From Pelagimonas sp. (GTDB lineage Bacteria > Pseudomonadota > Alphaproteobacteria > Rhodobacterales > Rhodobacteraceae), in NCBI GenBank assembly GCA_025210265.1, contig JAOASD010000023.1, forward strand, positions 186,001-250,000: a stretch of 64,000 nucleotides of DNA, read 5' to 3'. Below, piece by piece: positions 18,162 to 29,700 of this stretch. The position numbers and the translations under genes were made by a program. The notes under the pieces are model-generated. The model was not told the origin of the DNA. It saw nothing but the letters and a program-made list of their open reading frames with translations, and did not search any database. The stretch's first letter is position 1, and the number at the start of each line of letters is the position of its first letter.

Positions 18162-21100
18162 TCATGCGCTGCGACGGGCCCGCATTTCGCGCCGTTTTGC
18201 CATGGCAGCCACCCGTGATTTGGCACGATCATTGGCAGGCACCGCTGGCACCCTGTCGGGTTTGATCGCGCTGATCGTCGGGGCCACGCGCGTCCGCACA
18301 GGTACGGATGGTTTCGCGGCATCGGTCGGCGACAGCATCTGCGACACCCGCCCTGCAAGATCCGCCAAAACCGGAAAGCGGAAGATGTCGGTGATCGACA
18401 ATTTCGTTGCGCCCAGCTCTTCGCGGATGGCGCGATGTGCCTGCACGGCCAGCAGAGAATGCCCGCCCAGATCAAAGAAATTGTCCCGTGGTCCGGCACC
18501 CTCGACGCCCAGAATACGGGCCCAGATTTGGGAAATACCGGTTTCGACCTCGGCGCTGTTGCTGGCAATGGGCTGGGCCGCTGCAGGCTGAGGCGTGACC
18601 ACAGGGGCCGCCAGCTTTGCAGCCGGAGCGGGCAGCGCCTTGCGATCCACCTTTTTGTTCGGGGTTAACGGAAAGCTCTCGAGCCTCACAAAGCGCCCCG
18701 GCACCATAAAGCCCGGCAGATCACTGGACATGACGGATTTCAGCGTCGCGTCCTCTTGCAAGGTACCGGTGTAATAGCCGACCAGACGCAGATCGCCCGG
18801 CGTGTCCTCGCGCGCCATGACAACCGCCTGGGTGACACCCGGCTGCGCCTCCAGCACCGCTTCGATTTCGCCCAGCTCAATGCGGAAGCCGCGCAGTTTG
18901 ACCTGATGATCCACGCGGCCGACAAAGTCGATCCGCCCGTCGACGCGCCGCCGCACCAGATCGCCGGTGCGATACATCCGTCCGGGATGGAAGGGGTTGG
19001 TGATGAACCGCTCGGTGGTCAGGTCTGGGCGGTTCCAATAGCCGCGTGTCACGCCCTCGCCGCCGATCCACAGTTCGCCCTCTTGGCCGATACCGACGGG
19101 CTGCTGATCCTCATCCAGAACATATAGCTGCTGATTGGCCAGCGGCGTACCGATATTCACCACCTGATCGCCGGGCGCGGCACGTTCGGTCGAAGACCAG
19201 ATCGTCGTTTCAGTCGGGCCATACATATTTGTGATTGGTGCATCGGTGATGCGGGCAAAATCGCGCACCAGCGCACCGGGCAGCGGTTCGCCCCCAAGAT
19301 AAAGATGCTGCACCCCGCTCAGCGCCATGCGCGCCTCGTCATTCATGGCAATCATGCGCGCCATGGACGGGGTGCATTGCAGATGCGTCACCCCATGGCG
19401 CAGGATCTGCGCGGCAATGGAAAAGTCATCCGCAGCCGGTTCGGGCGCGGCCTTGGTCGCCTGCACAACCTTGGCCAAGGGTTTCAACCCCTCAAGAACC
19501 TGTTCGCGATCAATGCCATAGTCGATCAGACAGGCGATTTCATCGACACCGATTTTCTTTAGCTCTTCGGCACGGGCCAGCGCGTCATCAACCGTGCCAA
19601 ACAGCCCGCTGTCGTTGAAATAGCGTTCAAAGGCAAAGTCGAGGATTGCGTCCAGCTCATCAGCGTCCAGCACATCCAGCTGCAGGTCAAAGGCGTTTTT
19701 CACCCCTTCAGGCCGTTTGAAGGCGGGGAAGGCCCAGGCATATTGTTTGATCAGCCCGGCAGCAGCGTTGAGGTAATCCTTCATCGGCTGGCGCGCGACC
19801 TCGCGCGCGGCTTCGCGCGTGTCGGCCAGGTAGGAATGCAGCATCAGCGTGACGGTGAAATCCTTGGGGTCATGCCCGGCCTCGCGCAGCGCGGCGTGAT
19901 AGATCTCGATCTTGCCTGCGACCTCTTCGATCGACTGGCCCAGAAGGTGGGTCAGCACGTTGCACCCCAGCTGCCCTGCCTCTTTCCACGTCGCAGGGTT
20001 GCCGGCGGTCGTGACCCAGACGGGCAGTTCGCGCGACACCGGGCGCGGCTGAGTCACCACCTCGTGCAAGGTGCCATCCTTGCGCGGGACCCCCACCGCT
20101 TCGCCACGCCACAGGCGGCGGATCTGGTCGATATTCTCGATCATGGCGGGTTTGTTGTCGGGCGGCGTGTTTTCCGGGCGCAGCACAAAATCATCCGGCT
20201 GCCAGCCGCTGGCGATGGCCAGACCGGCGCGCCCATTGGTGAGGTTGTCGATCACCGACCATTCCTCGGCAATACGAGCGGGATGGTGCAGCGGCGCCAC
20301 CACGGAGCCCGAGCGCACACCAATATTGCTGGTCACAGCTGCAACCGCAGCGCCCGTCACTGACGGGTTCGGGTACGGCCCGCCAAAGGCGTGGAAGTGC
20401 CGCTCCGGCGTCCAGACCGCGACAAAACCGTTTTCATCGGCGAACCTCGCCCCATCCAGCAGCAATTTGTATTTGTCCCGGCCCACGCCGTCATCATTGC
20501 CCCAGTAATAGAGGCTGAACTGCATCCCAGAGCCGCCAACCCCCAGCGGCCCGTTCGAAATCAGCCCGCGATCTTCGTCCGAGGTCAGCACAACGCGGAA
20601 TCCCCGCGCCATGGTGTAGAACAGCTCCAGAACCGAAATGTCGAAGGACAGCGAGGTGACCGCCAGCCAGGTGCCGCCATCCTGATGCGCGACGGTGTCA
20701 TCCATCCCGGCGTAAAAGTTCAGAACATTGCGGTGCTCGACCATCACACCTTTGGGTTTGCCCGTGCTGCCTGAAGTGTAGATGAGGTAGGCCAGATCTT
20801 CTGGCGCGGCAGTGTCGGGAAGGTTTTCGGCGCTGGCGCTGTCCAGCTTGGGTTCTGCATCCAACAGCAGGATCTGCGCATTCTGCGGTGGCAGATTGGG
20901 TTCCAGCGCAGTTTGGGTCACGATGACCTGCGCGGCGCTGTCCTGCACAAAATGCTGCAGCCGGTCGGCGGGATAGGACGGGTCCATGGGCAGATAGGCT
21001 CCGCCTGCCTTGAGGATCGCCAGCGCGCCCACCATCAGATCAACGGACCGCCGGGTGCACAGCCCAACAACCTGCCCCGGCCCCACGCCCATTTCGCGCA

Positions 21101-22709
21101 GCACATGCGCGGCGCGATTGGCACGGGCGTTCAGCTCTGCATAGCTGAGGCTCTGGTCCTCAAAAATCAGCGCGGTGGCGTCGGGGGTTTTGGCGACCTG
21201 CGCCTCGAATGCGCGGTGCATGGTCAGGGTGCGATCATGCGATTTGTCGGTCGCGTTGAACCGGTTCAACACCAGTTCGCGCTCGCCCTCGGGCAGGGTT
21301 GTGCCGCCCAGTTCCAGCCGCGCAGCCAGCAATTCGGCAAAACCGGGGGCGATGCGTCCGGCATCGAAATGCAGCGTGGCATCTGACAGCGAAAGGGTCA
21401 GCGCGGCACCGGGCAAGGCACCGGTTTGCGTCAAGGCGATCTGCGGCGTCGCGGGCCAGGTCAGCTCAGGCGCGCGGGCGATCAGGTCCAGCGCATAGCT
21501 GCGCTTGTTGCGCGCCTGTTCCAGTGCTTGGTCAAAACCATCGGCCATCACGCGCAGAGGCACCCAGCTGGACAGGCTGTCATGCCCGTCAAAGCCCAGC
21601 GCAATGTCAAACCCATCCCGGCCCACCAAAGAGATCGCGAAGGCGGCAAAGCGAGCAGTCAGATCCTCGGACACAGTCAATTTGCGGGTCTGGATGTCGC
21701 CGGTTTCTTCGCCAAGGCCGGGGATGTCCGGCAGGGACAGCGCGGCCAGCACCTTGCGCCAAGCGCCCTCATGCCGCGCGACAGATGTGATCGCCTGATC
21801 AATCGCGTCCAGTTCAGCCGCATCGGGCAGCGGCAGCACATCGCCCTGCGTCGCAATCTGCATCGGCGCGGCCTCGGCCCCGCAGATCCGGGACAGCCCG
21901 CTCAGCACCAGCGCATGTTCGCCGCAGGCGATGGTCAGATGATCTTCACCCTGTTCCAGCACGGTGCCGGGCAGATCCTCGCCCCCCGTGACCCGCGCCT
22001 CGCGCGCGATCCACAGCGCCCCGTTTGCGCGGAACTTGGGCAGGCTCAGCGGGTTCCAATACGCGCCGTGATCCAGGCTGCGCACCATGCGCTCCAACTC
22101 GGTCGCGGGGCGGGAGAAATCCAGCAACGCGCCACCGCGGGGCCGGTCGGACAGCGCGTGATAGCTGCGCTGGGTCAGATCCTGTCGGCTGCGCTGCAGA
22201 TCGCCGCTTTCCAGCTGGTCCAGAAGGGCCGGGAAACTGTCAATCGCGGCCTCATAGGCCTTGGTGTTCAGGGTCAGCGCCGTGTCGCGCGCGGTGATGT
22301 CAAAGCTGCGCTGCACCAGCACATCGCCCTCGTCCACACCGCCCTGAATCAGGTGCCAGGAAATGCCGTGACGCGCCTCGCCCTCCAGCATCGCCCAGAC
22401 CGGCGCATTCAGCCCGGCATGGCGCGGCAGCGGGCCGTCATGGAAATTGATCGCCCCTTTGCGCGGCGCGGCCAGCACGTCGTCGGGGATGATCCGCAGA
22501 TTGGCGATGGAAAGCAGCCAGTCAAACTCCAGCCCCAGCACGTCACGTGGCGCGGCGCTGACCATCAGCCCCCGGCCCTGCGCCCAATCGGCAACCCCCT
22601 GGTTCTGCGTGATCACCGCGCGGATCTGATTGCCGCGCTCCAACAGCCGCTCGGCGCATTGCACCAACAGCGATTCATTGCCCATCACAACGCAGGAAAA
22701 ACCAGCCAT
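18162..22709 (-). CDS. NRPS-like protein: formyltransferase - A domain with inserted monooxygenase - T
   Basis: This 1515-residue multidomain protein has several parts. (1) Residues 1 to about 300 are a methionyl-tRNA-formyltransferase-like domain with the Asn-His-Asp triad (N88, H90 in INFHDGPLPRHAG; D126 in GGVDEGDV). (2) About 300-470 resembles only the tail of a condensation domain; no HHxxxDG is found. (3) The adenylation domain has YTSGSTGKPKG (about 644) and A4 FDIS (689), then is interrupted at about 729-1080 by a luciferase-like flavin monooxygenase of the MupA/Atu3671 type, and resumes with A5 MYGPTETT (about 1161) through A10. (4) A carrier domain follows (DNFFDLGGHSLL, Ser 1418). 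The specificity residues read DILQYGMIWK, near the glycine code. There is no thioesterase. The start is the ATG at 22709; a GTG at 22718 overlaps the upstream stop. Confidence 0.93.
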   Translation of the reverse strand: MAGFSCVVMGNESLLVQCAERLLERGNQIRAVITQNQGVADWAQGRGLMVSAAPRDVLGLEFDWLLSIANLRIIPDDVLAAPRKGAINFHDGPLPRHAGLNAPVWAMLEGEARHGISWHLIQGGVDEGDVLVQRSFDITARDTALTLNTKAYEAAIDSFPALLDQLESGDLQRSRQDLTQRSYHALSDRPRGGALLDFSRPATELERMVRSLDHGAYWNPLSLPKFRANGALWIAREARVTGGEDLPGTVLEQGEDHLTIACGEHALVLSGLSRICGAEAAPMQIATQGDVLPLPDAAELDAIDQAITSVARHEGAWRKVLAALSLPDIPGLGEETGDIQTRKLTVSEDLTARFAAFAISLVGRDGFDIALGFDGHDSLSSWVPLRVMADGFDQALEQARNKRSYALDLIARAPELTWPATPQIALTQTGALPGAALTLSLSDATLHFDAGRIAPGFAELLAARLELGGTTLPEGERELVLNRFNATDKSHDRTLTMHRAFEAQVAKTPDATALIFEDQSLSYAELNARANRAAHVLREMGVGPGQVVGLCTRRSVDLMVGALAILKAGGAYLPMDPSYPADRLQHFVQDSAAQVIVTQTALEPNLPPQNAQILLLDAEPKLDSASAENLPDTAAPEDLAYLIYTSGSTGKPKGVMVEHRNVLNFYAGMDDTVAHQDGGTWLAVTSLSFDISVLELFYTMARGFRVVLTSDEDRGLISNGPLGVGGSGMQFSLYYWGNDDGVGRDKYKLLLDGARFADENGFVAVWTPERHFHAFGGPYPNPSVTGAAVAAVTSNIGVRSGSVVAPLHHPARIAEEWSVIDNLTNGRAGLAIASGWQPDDFVLRPENTPPDNKPAMIENIDQIRRLWRGEAVGVPRKDGTLHEVVTQPRPVSRELPVWVTTAGNPATWKEAGQLGCNVLTHLLGQSIEEVAGKIEIYHAALREAGHDPKDFTVTLMLHSYLADTREAAREVARQPMKDYLNAAAGLIKQYAWAFPAFKRPEGVKNAFDLQLDVLDADELDAILDFAFERYFNDSGLFGTVDDALARAEELKKIGVDEIACLIDYGIDREQVLEGLKPLAKVVQATKAAPEPAADDFSIAAQILRHGVTHLQCTPSMARMIAMNDEARMALSGVQHLYLGGEPLPGALVRDFARITDAPITNMYGPTETTIWSSTERAAPGDQVVNIGTPLANQQLYVLDEDQQPVGIGQEGELWIGGEGVTRGYWNRPDLTTERFITNPFHPGRMYRTGDLVRRRVDGRIDFVGRVDHQVKLRGFRIELGEIEAVLEAQPGVTQAVVMAREDTPGDLRLVGYYTGTLQEDATLKSVMSSDLPGFMVPGRFVRLESFPLTPNKKVDRKALPAPAAKLAAPVVTPQPAAAQPIASNSAEVETGISQIWARILGVEGAGPRDNFFDLGGHSLLAVQAHRAIREELGATKLSITDIFRFPVLADLAGRVSQMLSPTDAAKPSVPVRTRVAPTISAIKPDRVPAVPANDRAKSRVAAMAKRREMRARRSA

Positions 22710-22714
22710 ATCCC

Positions 22715-23728
22715 TCACTCCACTTCGATTTCGCGGGCCGACGGCGGCACCGGGGCCGCGCAGCGCGCACCCGGCAGCGGGCGCAACGCGGCCTTTAGGT
22801 CATGCTTAATCAGGTCGCACAGAAAGCCGGGCGGATCGGCGCGCTCCTTGCCCTGCAGCACGCGACGCAACCGCCACAGAACACCGCCCAGCACATGCAG
22901 CGCGGTGGCCGCGATCGCCCCGGCGCGGCCCTTGGTCTTGCTGAAATAATGCCACCGGCTGTCCAGCCAAAAACCCGGAATGCGGTCCCATTTCTTCATG
23001 CCTGTGGACACCGACCCAATATGCGCCACGGCGCTGTCGCGCACATAATGGGTCTGATGGCCCGCCTGTGCCGCACGCAAACAAAGCTCGGTTTCTTCGA
23101 AATACAGAAAGAAGGTTTCGTCAAACAGGCCGATCTGGTCCAGCACACTTTGCCGCATCATCATCGAAGCCCCGGCCAGCCAATCGACGCGCTGCGTCTG
23201 CTCCGGCACTTCCAGCGGCACGATATGGCGTTTCAGCAGGCGCGAGATCGGGCCGAACCGCGCCGCGCCCTCAAGTTCAGACAAAAGCGAGGGAAAGCGG
23301 AAGGCGGTCACATGGGGATCGCCCTCGGGGCCGTGAATATAGCTGCCGGCAAACCCCGCCTCGGGCGTGGTTTCCAGATGCTCATACAGCCGCCGGATCG
23401 CGTCCGGCGCAGGAAAGGCGTCAGAGTTCAGGATATAGACATAGTCAGGTTTGGACCCGTCAGACATCCCCGCCCGGATCCCCACATTATTGCCCGCGCC
23501 AAAGCCACCATTTCGCCCGGACTGGATCAGCCGGATCGGAGCACCCTGCGCCCAGTCAGCACTGGCCAGCGCCGCGCGCATCTGGCCCTCGGACCCATCG
23601 CCGCTATCATTGTCGACAATGACCAGTTCGGCATCCAGCCCTTGCATCGCGATCAACGCAGAATGCACCGATTTCAGGGTCATTTCCGGCGTGCGGAAGT
23701 TCAACGATATGACAAGCAGACGCGCCAT
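22715..23728 (-). CDS. glycosyltransferase family 2 (rhamnosyltransferase-like)
   Basis: This 337-residue GT-A protein starts with LLVISLNFRTPEMTLKSV, has VIVDNDSGDGSEGQ and the GRNGGFGAGNN signature common in rhamnosyl/dTDP-sugar transferases, and the metal motif YILNSDAF. The later WLAGASMMMRQ and FLYFEETELCLR blocks complete the family pattern. It lies only 3 bp after the PKS stop codon, and its own stop overlaps the NRPS start region, so the three are surely cotranscribed. That makes it a candidate to glycosylate the PKS/NRPS product, or to build the glycan this product is joined to. The acceptor is unknown. Confidence 0.9.
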   Translation of the reverse strand: MARLLVISLNFRTPEMTLKSVHSALIAMQGLDAELVIVDNDSGDGSEGQMRAALASADWAQGAPIRLIQSGRNGGFGAGNNVGIRAGMSDGSKPDYVYILNSDAFPAPDAIRRLYEHLETTPEAGFAGSYIHGPEGDPHVTAFRFPSLLSELEGAARFGPISRLLKRHIVPLEVPEQTQRVDWLAGASMMMRQSVLDQIGLFDETFFLYFEETELCLRAAQAGHQTHYVRDSAVAHIGSVSTGMKKWDRIPGFWLDSRWHYFSKTKGRAGAIAATALHVLGGVLWRLRRVLQGKERADPPGFLCDLIKHDLKAALRPLPGARCAAPVPPSAREIEVE

Positions 23729-23731
23729 GGA

Positions 23732-26700
23732 TCACTCCGCCGCATGGCCGGGAAACGGCACAACCTGCCCCGGATCACAATGTTCGGCCTGTTCAATCGC
23801 GCGGCGCATTTCTGCGGCCAGCACGCGGACATTGGGTTCCAGAACCATGCTGTCATGATCGCCGGGCACCTCGTGGACCTCGACCTGCGGGGCCATGCCG
23901 CCCCAATCATTGTCATGCAGCACATAGGCCCGTTCGTCATTCACCAGCTTGCCCTGGCCCAGCGTCCATTTCCCCACCAGCGGCGGGCGGTATAGCACCA
24001 GACGCCCGCCCCAGGGGCGCGGGTGATAGGCCCCAATGGCGCGGTAAAACGCGGCCTCGATTTCGGCATTGTGGAACGCGCCTTCGCTTTCGGTTTCATC
24101 CGAGGGGCGGCGCTTGGCGATTTCCCAGGCGATGCGGTTTTTGGCCCAGATAAACGGGTACAGCACACCCTTTTCGCGGGCCTGCAACCACTGGATCCGC
24201 ATCCGGTCACCACGCGACAACGGGCGGCGTTGCGGCAGGGGCGTGTCCAGCATCACGACCAAGGACACCTCTTCGCCCAAGGCCTCCAGCTGATGCGCGA
24301 TCTCATAGGCGGTGATCCCGCCGCCAGAAAACCCGCCCAGCATATAGGGGCCCTGCGGCTGCACCTGACGGATTTCCGCGATGTAGTCGCGCGCGGCCTC
24401 TTCGATGGTTTCATGGGGCGCTTCGCCGCCAAACAGCCCGCGCGCCTGCAGCCCATAAAATGGCCGATCCGCCCCCAGAAGATGGGCCAGATGGCGCAGG
24501 TTCAGCACATTGCCGAACATGCCCGCAATCAGGAAGAAGGGCTGACGCGGGCCGCCATCCCCATCATGCATCGCCACCAGATGTTTGAAACGCCGCTCTG
24601 GCGCGGGTTGTTTCGGCGCGTCTTCGGACTCCGTGTCGACATAGCCAGTCTGCTCGGCAATCAGCGCGGCGCAGGCGCGGATGGTCGGGGCCTCGAACAG
24701 GACCGAAATCGGGAAATCCACGCGGAACGCTTTCTTGACCTTTGCGAACAGGCGCACGGCGATCAGGCTGTGGCCACCAAGGTCAAAGAAACTATCCTGC
24801 GCACCGACATTCTGCACGCCCAGCAATTCCTCCCAGAACGCGGCCAGCTGGGTTTCGATTGTGCCTTCGGGGGCGACGTAATCGCCCTCCAGCTGGGGGC
24901 GTTCGAATGTCTGGCCGCTGCTGGCCTCGGCGCTGCTGGCCGCGGTCTGGCGGGTCAGCGCGTCCAGATTCATCGAGGACACAACAACCTGCGGCTGGCC
25001 CAGCGCCAGCGCCGCGTGAAAGGCGCGCACACCCTCGTTCGGCAGGATGCCCTGCGACAGGTTATGGGCCAGACGTTCCTCTGCCGGGGACAGGGGCTGG
25101 GCGCTGCCGGTCTCGTCAAACTCCACCTCAGCGGCGGTCAGGCGGGGGGCGCTGCGCAGGATGTCGAGGCTGTCGAGCTTGCGAATGGTAAACCCGGTGA
25201 TTTCCATCAGGACCGCGCCCTCGGGATCGCAGAGCGTCACATCAAACACGGCGGTTTCCGCATCGGCGTGGTTCTCGGCAGCGTTGCGCACCCAGGAGGT
25301 CACGCGCGCGCCCAGAGGCGCATGAACCCGCACCCGGCCATAGCGCACCGGGGCCCAAAGATGGGTTGGCTGCCAGCCCTCGATCAGGCCCATGGCCCAG
25401 CCGGTCGCAATGTCCAAAAGCGCGGGATGCAGCAGGCAATCATCGCCTTGCGCCTGCGGCGGCAGGCTAAGGTCCGCAATCCCCTCACCCTGGCCAAGCG
25501 CCTGAGTGTCCAGCACTTTCCAGCGCGGGCCGAAATTCAGCATGACCTCTTGCGCGGCGGCCAGCTTGCGCCCCGGCTCGGCCTGTATTGGCGCGGCACA
25601 GCGCGCGCGGATCGCGTTCAGATCCAGCGGCGCGGGGCGGTTCATCGGCATCAGCGACAGCGCCCCCTGCGCGGTCAGCGCAAAGCCCTGCCGCCCGTTC
25701 AGCGTCGCATCCGCCAGCACATCAAACCCGTATCCACGGTCATCGCGGCGCAGGCGCACCCGCACATCGCGCGCCGCCCCATCGGCAACCCGCAGCGGGC
25801 GCAGGAAATCAAGATCGCGGATTTCAAACGCGCCCTCTTCGTGATGGGCCTCCAGAGCATGGGCCGCCAGCGTCAGGTATCCGGTGCCGGGCAGCAGCGC
25901 ATCGCCCGCGCGTGTGCGGTGTTCGTCAATCACCCAATCCGCGCCGCTATAGCGCGCCCGAAACAGCCGGTTCCCCGCCGCATCAAAGCTGGCACTGTCG
26001 AGCAAGGGCAAATCGACCGGGGTTTGCGCCGCCTCGGGCAGATCACCGCTGCGCGCGGCCACGGCTTCGGCGGCCATGCCGACCTCGGCCCAGATGCCCC
26101 AGTTGATCGCGACCACTTTGGTCTGGCCGCTGCGGGCGCGGGCAAAGGCGTTCAGGAACTCATTCGCCGCGACGTAATCCACCTGCCCCGCAGGTGCCGT
26201 CACGGTCGAGGACGAACTGAACAGCGCGATCCAATCCACCGCCCCGTCGGGAAAGACCTGTCCCAGCACTTCGGTACCGTGGATCTTGGGGGTAAAAACA
26301 TCTTCGATGCTGGCGGGGGTCTTGGCCAGCAGCGGGCCGTCATCAATCACGCCCGCACCATGGATCACGCCGGTGATCCGGCCAAAGCGCGCCTCGACCT
26401 GCGCGCGGATCTCGCGCATCTGGCCCAGATTGCAGACATCGCCCGACAGGGTCATGACTTCGGCCCCGGCCTCTTCCAGCGAGAGCACAGCGCGAATGCG
26501 GAGGGAAACCCGGTCATTCGGCGCATGGCGATGCAGGTAATCCTGCCAATCGGCACGATCAGGCAGGGTGCCGCGCGCCAGCAGCGCCAGCTTGGCCCCT
26601 TTTGCCGCAAAATCCTGCGCGAGGGTCAGGCCAATGCCACCAAACCCACCCGTGATCAGATAGGTGCCACCCGTCTGCGGCGCGGGGGAACCGTCCAGCG

Positions 26701-29700
26701 CAACAGGGCGCATGGCGCATTCATAGCGTCGACCACCGCGCAGCGCGGCGCTCAAATCGGCGGGTTCGGCCAGCAGTTCCTCAAGAACCGAGGCGACCAG
26801 CGCCTCTTGCGCCGCCGCATAGGCCGCGCGCAGCTTGGCCTGCGCCCAGAACGGGCCATCCTCGGCCACGGGCAATTGCAGATCCAGCGTGCTGACCGTG
26901 ACGCCCGGCAGCTCGCGCGGGATCACCCTGGCAGGTCCGGCAATGGTGGCTTTTTCGGGGTAAGGCAGCGCCTCGTCGCGCAGTTTGGCCGCGCCATTGG
27001 TAAAGACCGTCAGATGCGGTTTGACCGTGCCCTCATCCCCCAGCGCCTGCGCGAGGAACAGCAGGGAATAAAACCCCTGCTCCTGTACACGATGGAAAAA
27101 GCTAGAGCCCGGACGATGGGTTTCATCCGCCGTAACCAACCAGAAATGCCCGATACGGGTCGGCATCTGCCCACGCGCGGCCAGATCCTGCAGCAACAGG
27201 TCATAGCCCTCGCGCCCGCGTTCCGGCGACAGCTGGTACCGTCCCTCGCCAAGCCGCGCAAAGCTATCACCGGTGCTGACCGTGACAACGTCATGGCCCG
27301 CCGCGCGCAGCCGCGTCGCTGCCTGCGCGCCAATTCCAGCACTGTCGGTAAAGATCAGCCAGCTCTGCGGCGTGGCCTCGGCCAGATCCTGCGGGTCGAT
27401 TTCCAGCGCCGCGGCACGGGGCCGCCAGACCGGCTTCCACCCCCATTCTGCCAGATCATCATTGCGCATCAGATATTGCGGCGCGGTCTCGGTCACCGCC
27501 TTGCCCGGCGCGATGAAATAAGGCGCGTGTTGAAAGGCATAGGTCGGCAGCGGTACGCGGTAGCGCGTGGCCTCGGCCCAGATCTGATCCCAATCGACCT
27601 CGGCCCCCAGCGCCCACAGCCGCCCAAGCACCTCGAACATATGTTTGTCATCGGCGATCTGATCGTCGCGATGGCGCAGCGAGGACAGAACCTGATTGGC
27701 GCTGACATCGCTGTGCTGGCGGGCCAGCGCAGACAGGGCTTTGCCCGGACCAACCTCAAGGAAAATACGGTTGTCTGCGGCCAGCGCCCCGACGCAATCG
27801 GCAAAATGCACTGTGCCGCGCAGGTGCTGCACCCAATACTCCGGGTCCGTCGCTTGCTCCGCGCTCATCAGTGCACCGCTGCGGTTGGAGGTCAGCGGGA
27901 TCTGCGGCGCGTGCAGCGGGATCGACTGCAGATAGCGGCGGAACCGGTCCAGGATCGGCTCCAGCATCCGGCTATGGGCGGCGATGTCGATCTGAATGCG
28001 CTGACAGTCGATGTCTTCGGATTTCAGACGCTGTTCCAGCGCGTCCAGCGCGTCTTGAGGGCCGGAGGCCACGGACAGCTCCGGCGCATTGACCGCGCCC
28101 AGATCCAGATCCTCATCCAAATAGCCGCGCAGCGTGTCGGCAGGTAGTGCAACCGACAGCATCCCGCCCGCAGGCACCGTATCAAACAGCGTGCCGCGCA
28201 GATGGACCAGCCCGATGCAATCCTCGAACCCCATCACGCCTGCCAGACAGGCAGCGGTGTTTTCCCCCATAGAATGGCCGGTCAGCGCGGTTGGGGTCAG
28301 ACCCCAGCCAATCCACATCTGCGCCAGCGCATATTCGGTGATCATGATCAGCGGCAATTGCAGGCTGGGTTGTTGCAGCGCCTTGTCCGCGGCCTCAAGA
28401 TCGCCGGGTTCGGGCAGCCAGAGCGCCCGCATATCCACATCTGTCAGTGTCGCCAGATGGGCCAGCCCGCGATCCATCCATTCGGCAAAGACCGGCTCTG
28501 TCTCATAGAGATCACGCGCCATGCCCGCATATTGCGCGCCGCCGCCGGGGAACATGAAAACCAGCTCGGGCCGGTCCAGCGCGCTGTGGCTGTGCAGACG
28601 ACGGGTGCTGCCGCCCTCCAGAAGCTGCGCGGCCTCTTCATGGCTGTCGGCCACCACGATCATGCGGCGTTCAAACCCGTGCCGCCCCTCTTTCAGCGTA
28701 TAGGACACATCGGCCAGATCCTGTTCGGGATGGGCGCGCAGATGGCCCGCCAGATTGGCGGCGCTGTCCGCCAATGCCTGTTTGGAGCGCGCAGACAAGG
28801 TCAGGATCTGAAAGGGCCAGTCGCTTTTGCCGGACAGGCCGCGTTCGGGCGCTTCCTCCAACAAAACATGGGCGTTGGTGCCGCCGACGCCCAGCGAATT
28901 GACCCCGGCGCGGCGCGGATGACCCTGACGGGGCCAGTCGCTCAGCCGGTCATTCACGCGGAACGGCGAGTTTTCGAAATCAATCGCGGGGTTGGGTGCC
29001 TCGAACCCAAGCGAGGGCGGCATCTGCCGGTGATGCAGCGCCAGCCCGGCCTTGATCAGGCTGGCCACGCCTGCAGCGGTGTCGAGATGGCCGATATTGG
29101 TTTTCACGCTGCCAATGCGGCAATGGCCGATGCTGTCGCTGGTTTCGCCAAAGGCCTGGGTCAGCGCGGCGACCTCGATCGGGTCGCCCAGATAGGTGCC
29201 GGTGCCGTGGCATTCGACATAATCCACGGTGTCCGAGGTGATTCCCGCCATGGCCTGCGCCTCGGCCACAGCGATGGCCTGCCCCTCGACCGAAGGGGCC
29301 AGATAGCCGGCCTTTTGCGCCCCGTCATTATTGACTGCCGATCCCTTGATCACGGCCCAGATATGATCGCCATCGGCCTGCGCATCAGCCAGCCGCCGCA
29401 ACACAACAACCCCAGCGCCCGAGCCAAACACCGTGCCCTGCGCGCGGTGATCAAACGCATGGCAGGCGCCGTCCGGCGACAGGATCTCGTTTTCCTTGTA
29501 CAGATAGCCGCGCCCCTGCGGCAGCTCGATCGTCACACCCCCGGCAATCGCCATATCGCATTCGCCGTTCAGCAGCGCCTGCGTGGCATAATGGGTCGCG
29601 ACCAGCGAGGTCGAACACGCGGTCTGCAGATTGATCGACGGGCCTTTCAGATCCAGCACATGGGACAGGCGCGTGGTCATGAAATCCTTGTCATTGCCCG

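Noticed and set aside
19500-20525. Assembly chimera or frameshift within the A domain
   Set aside because: The inserted part is in frame, bounded by A4 and A5, and matches a known kind of A-domain interruption.
21426-22949. 507-residue plus-strand frame across the NRPS N-terminus
   Set aside because: Antisense shadow. The minus-strand formyltransferase motifs are clear.
24023-28147. 1374-residue open frame on the plus strand across the PKS
   Set aside because: It is the antisense shadow of a high-GC coding region. The PKS on the minus strand has all its catalytic motifs, while this translation is Gln/His/Gly/Arg-rich without any domain.
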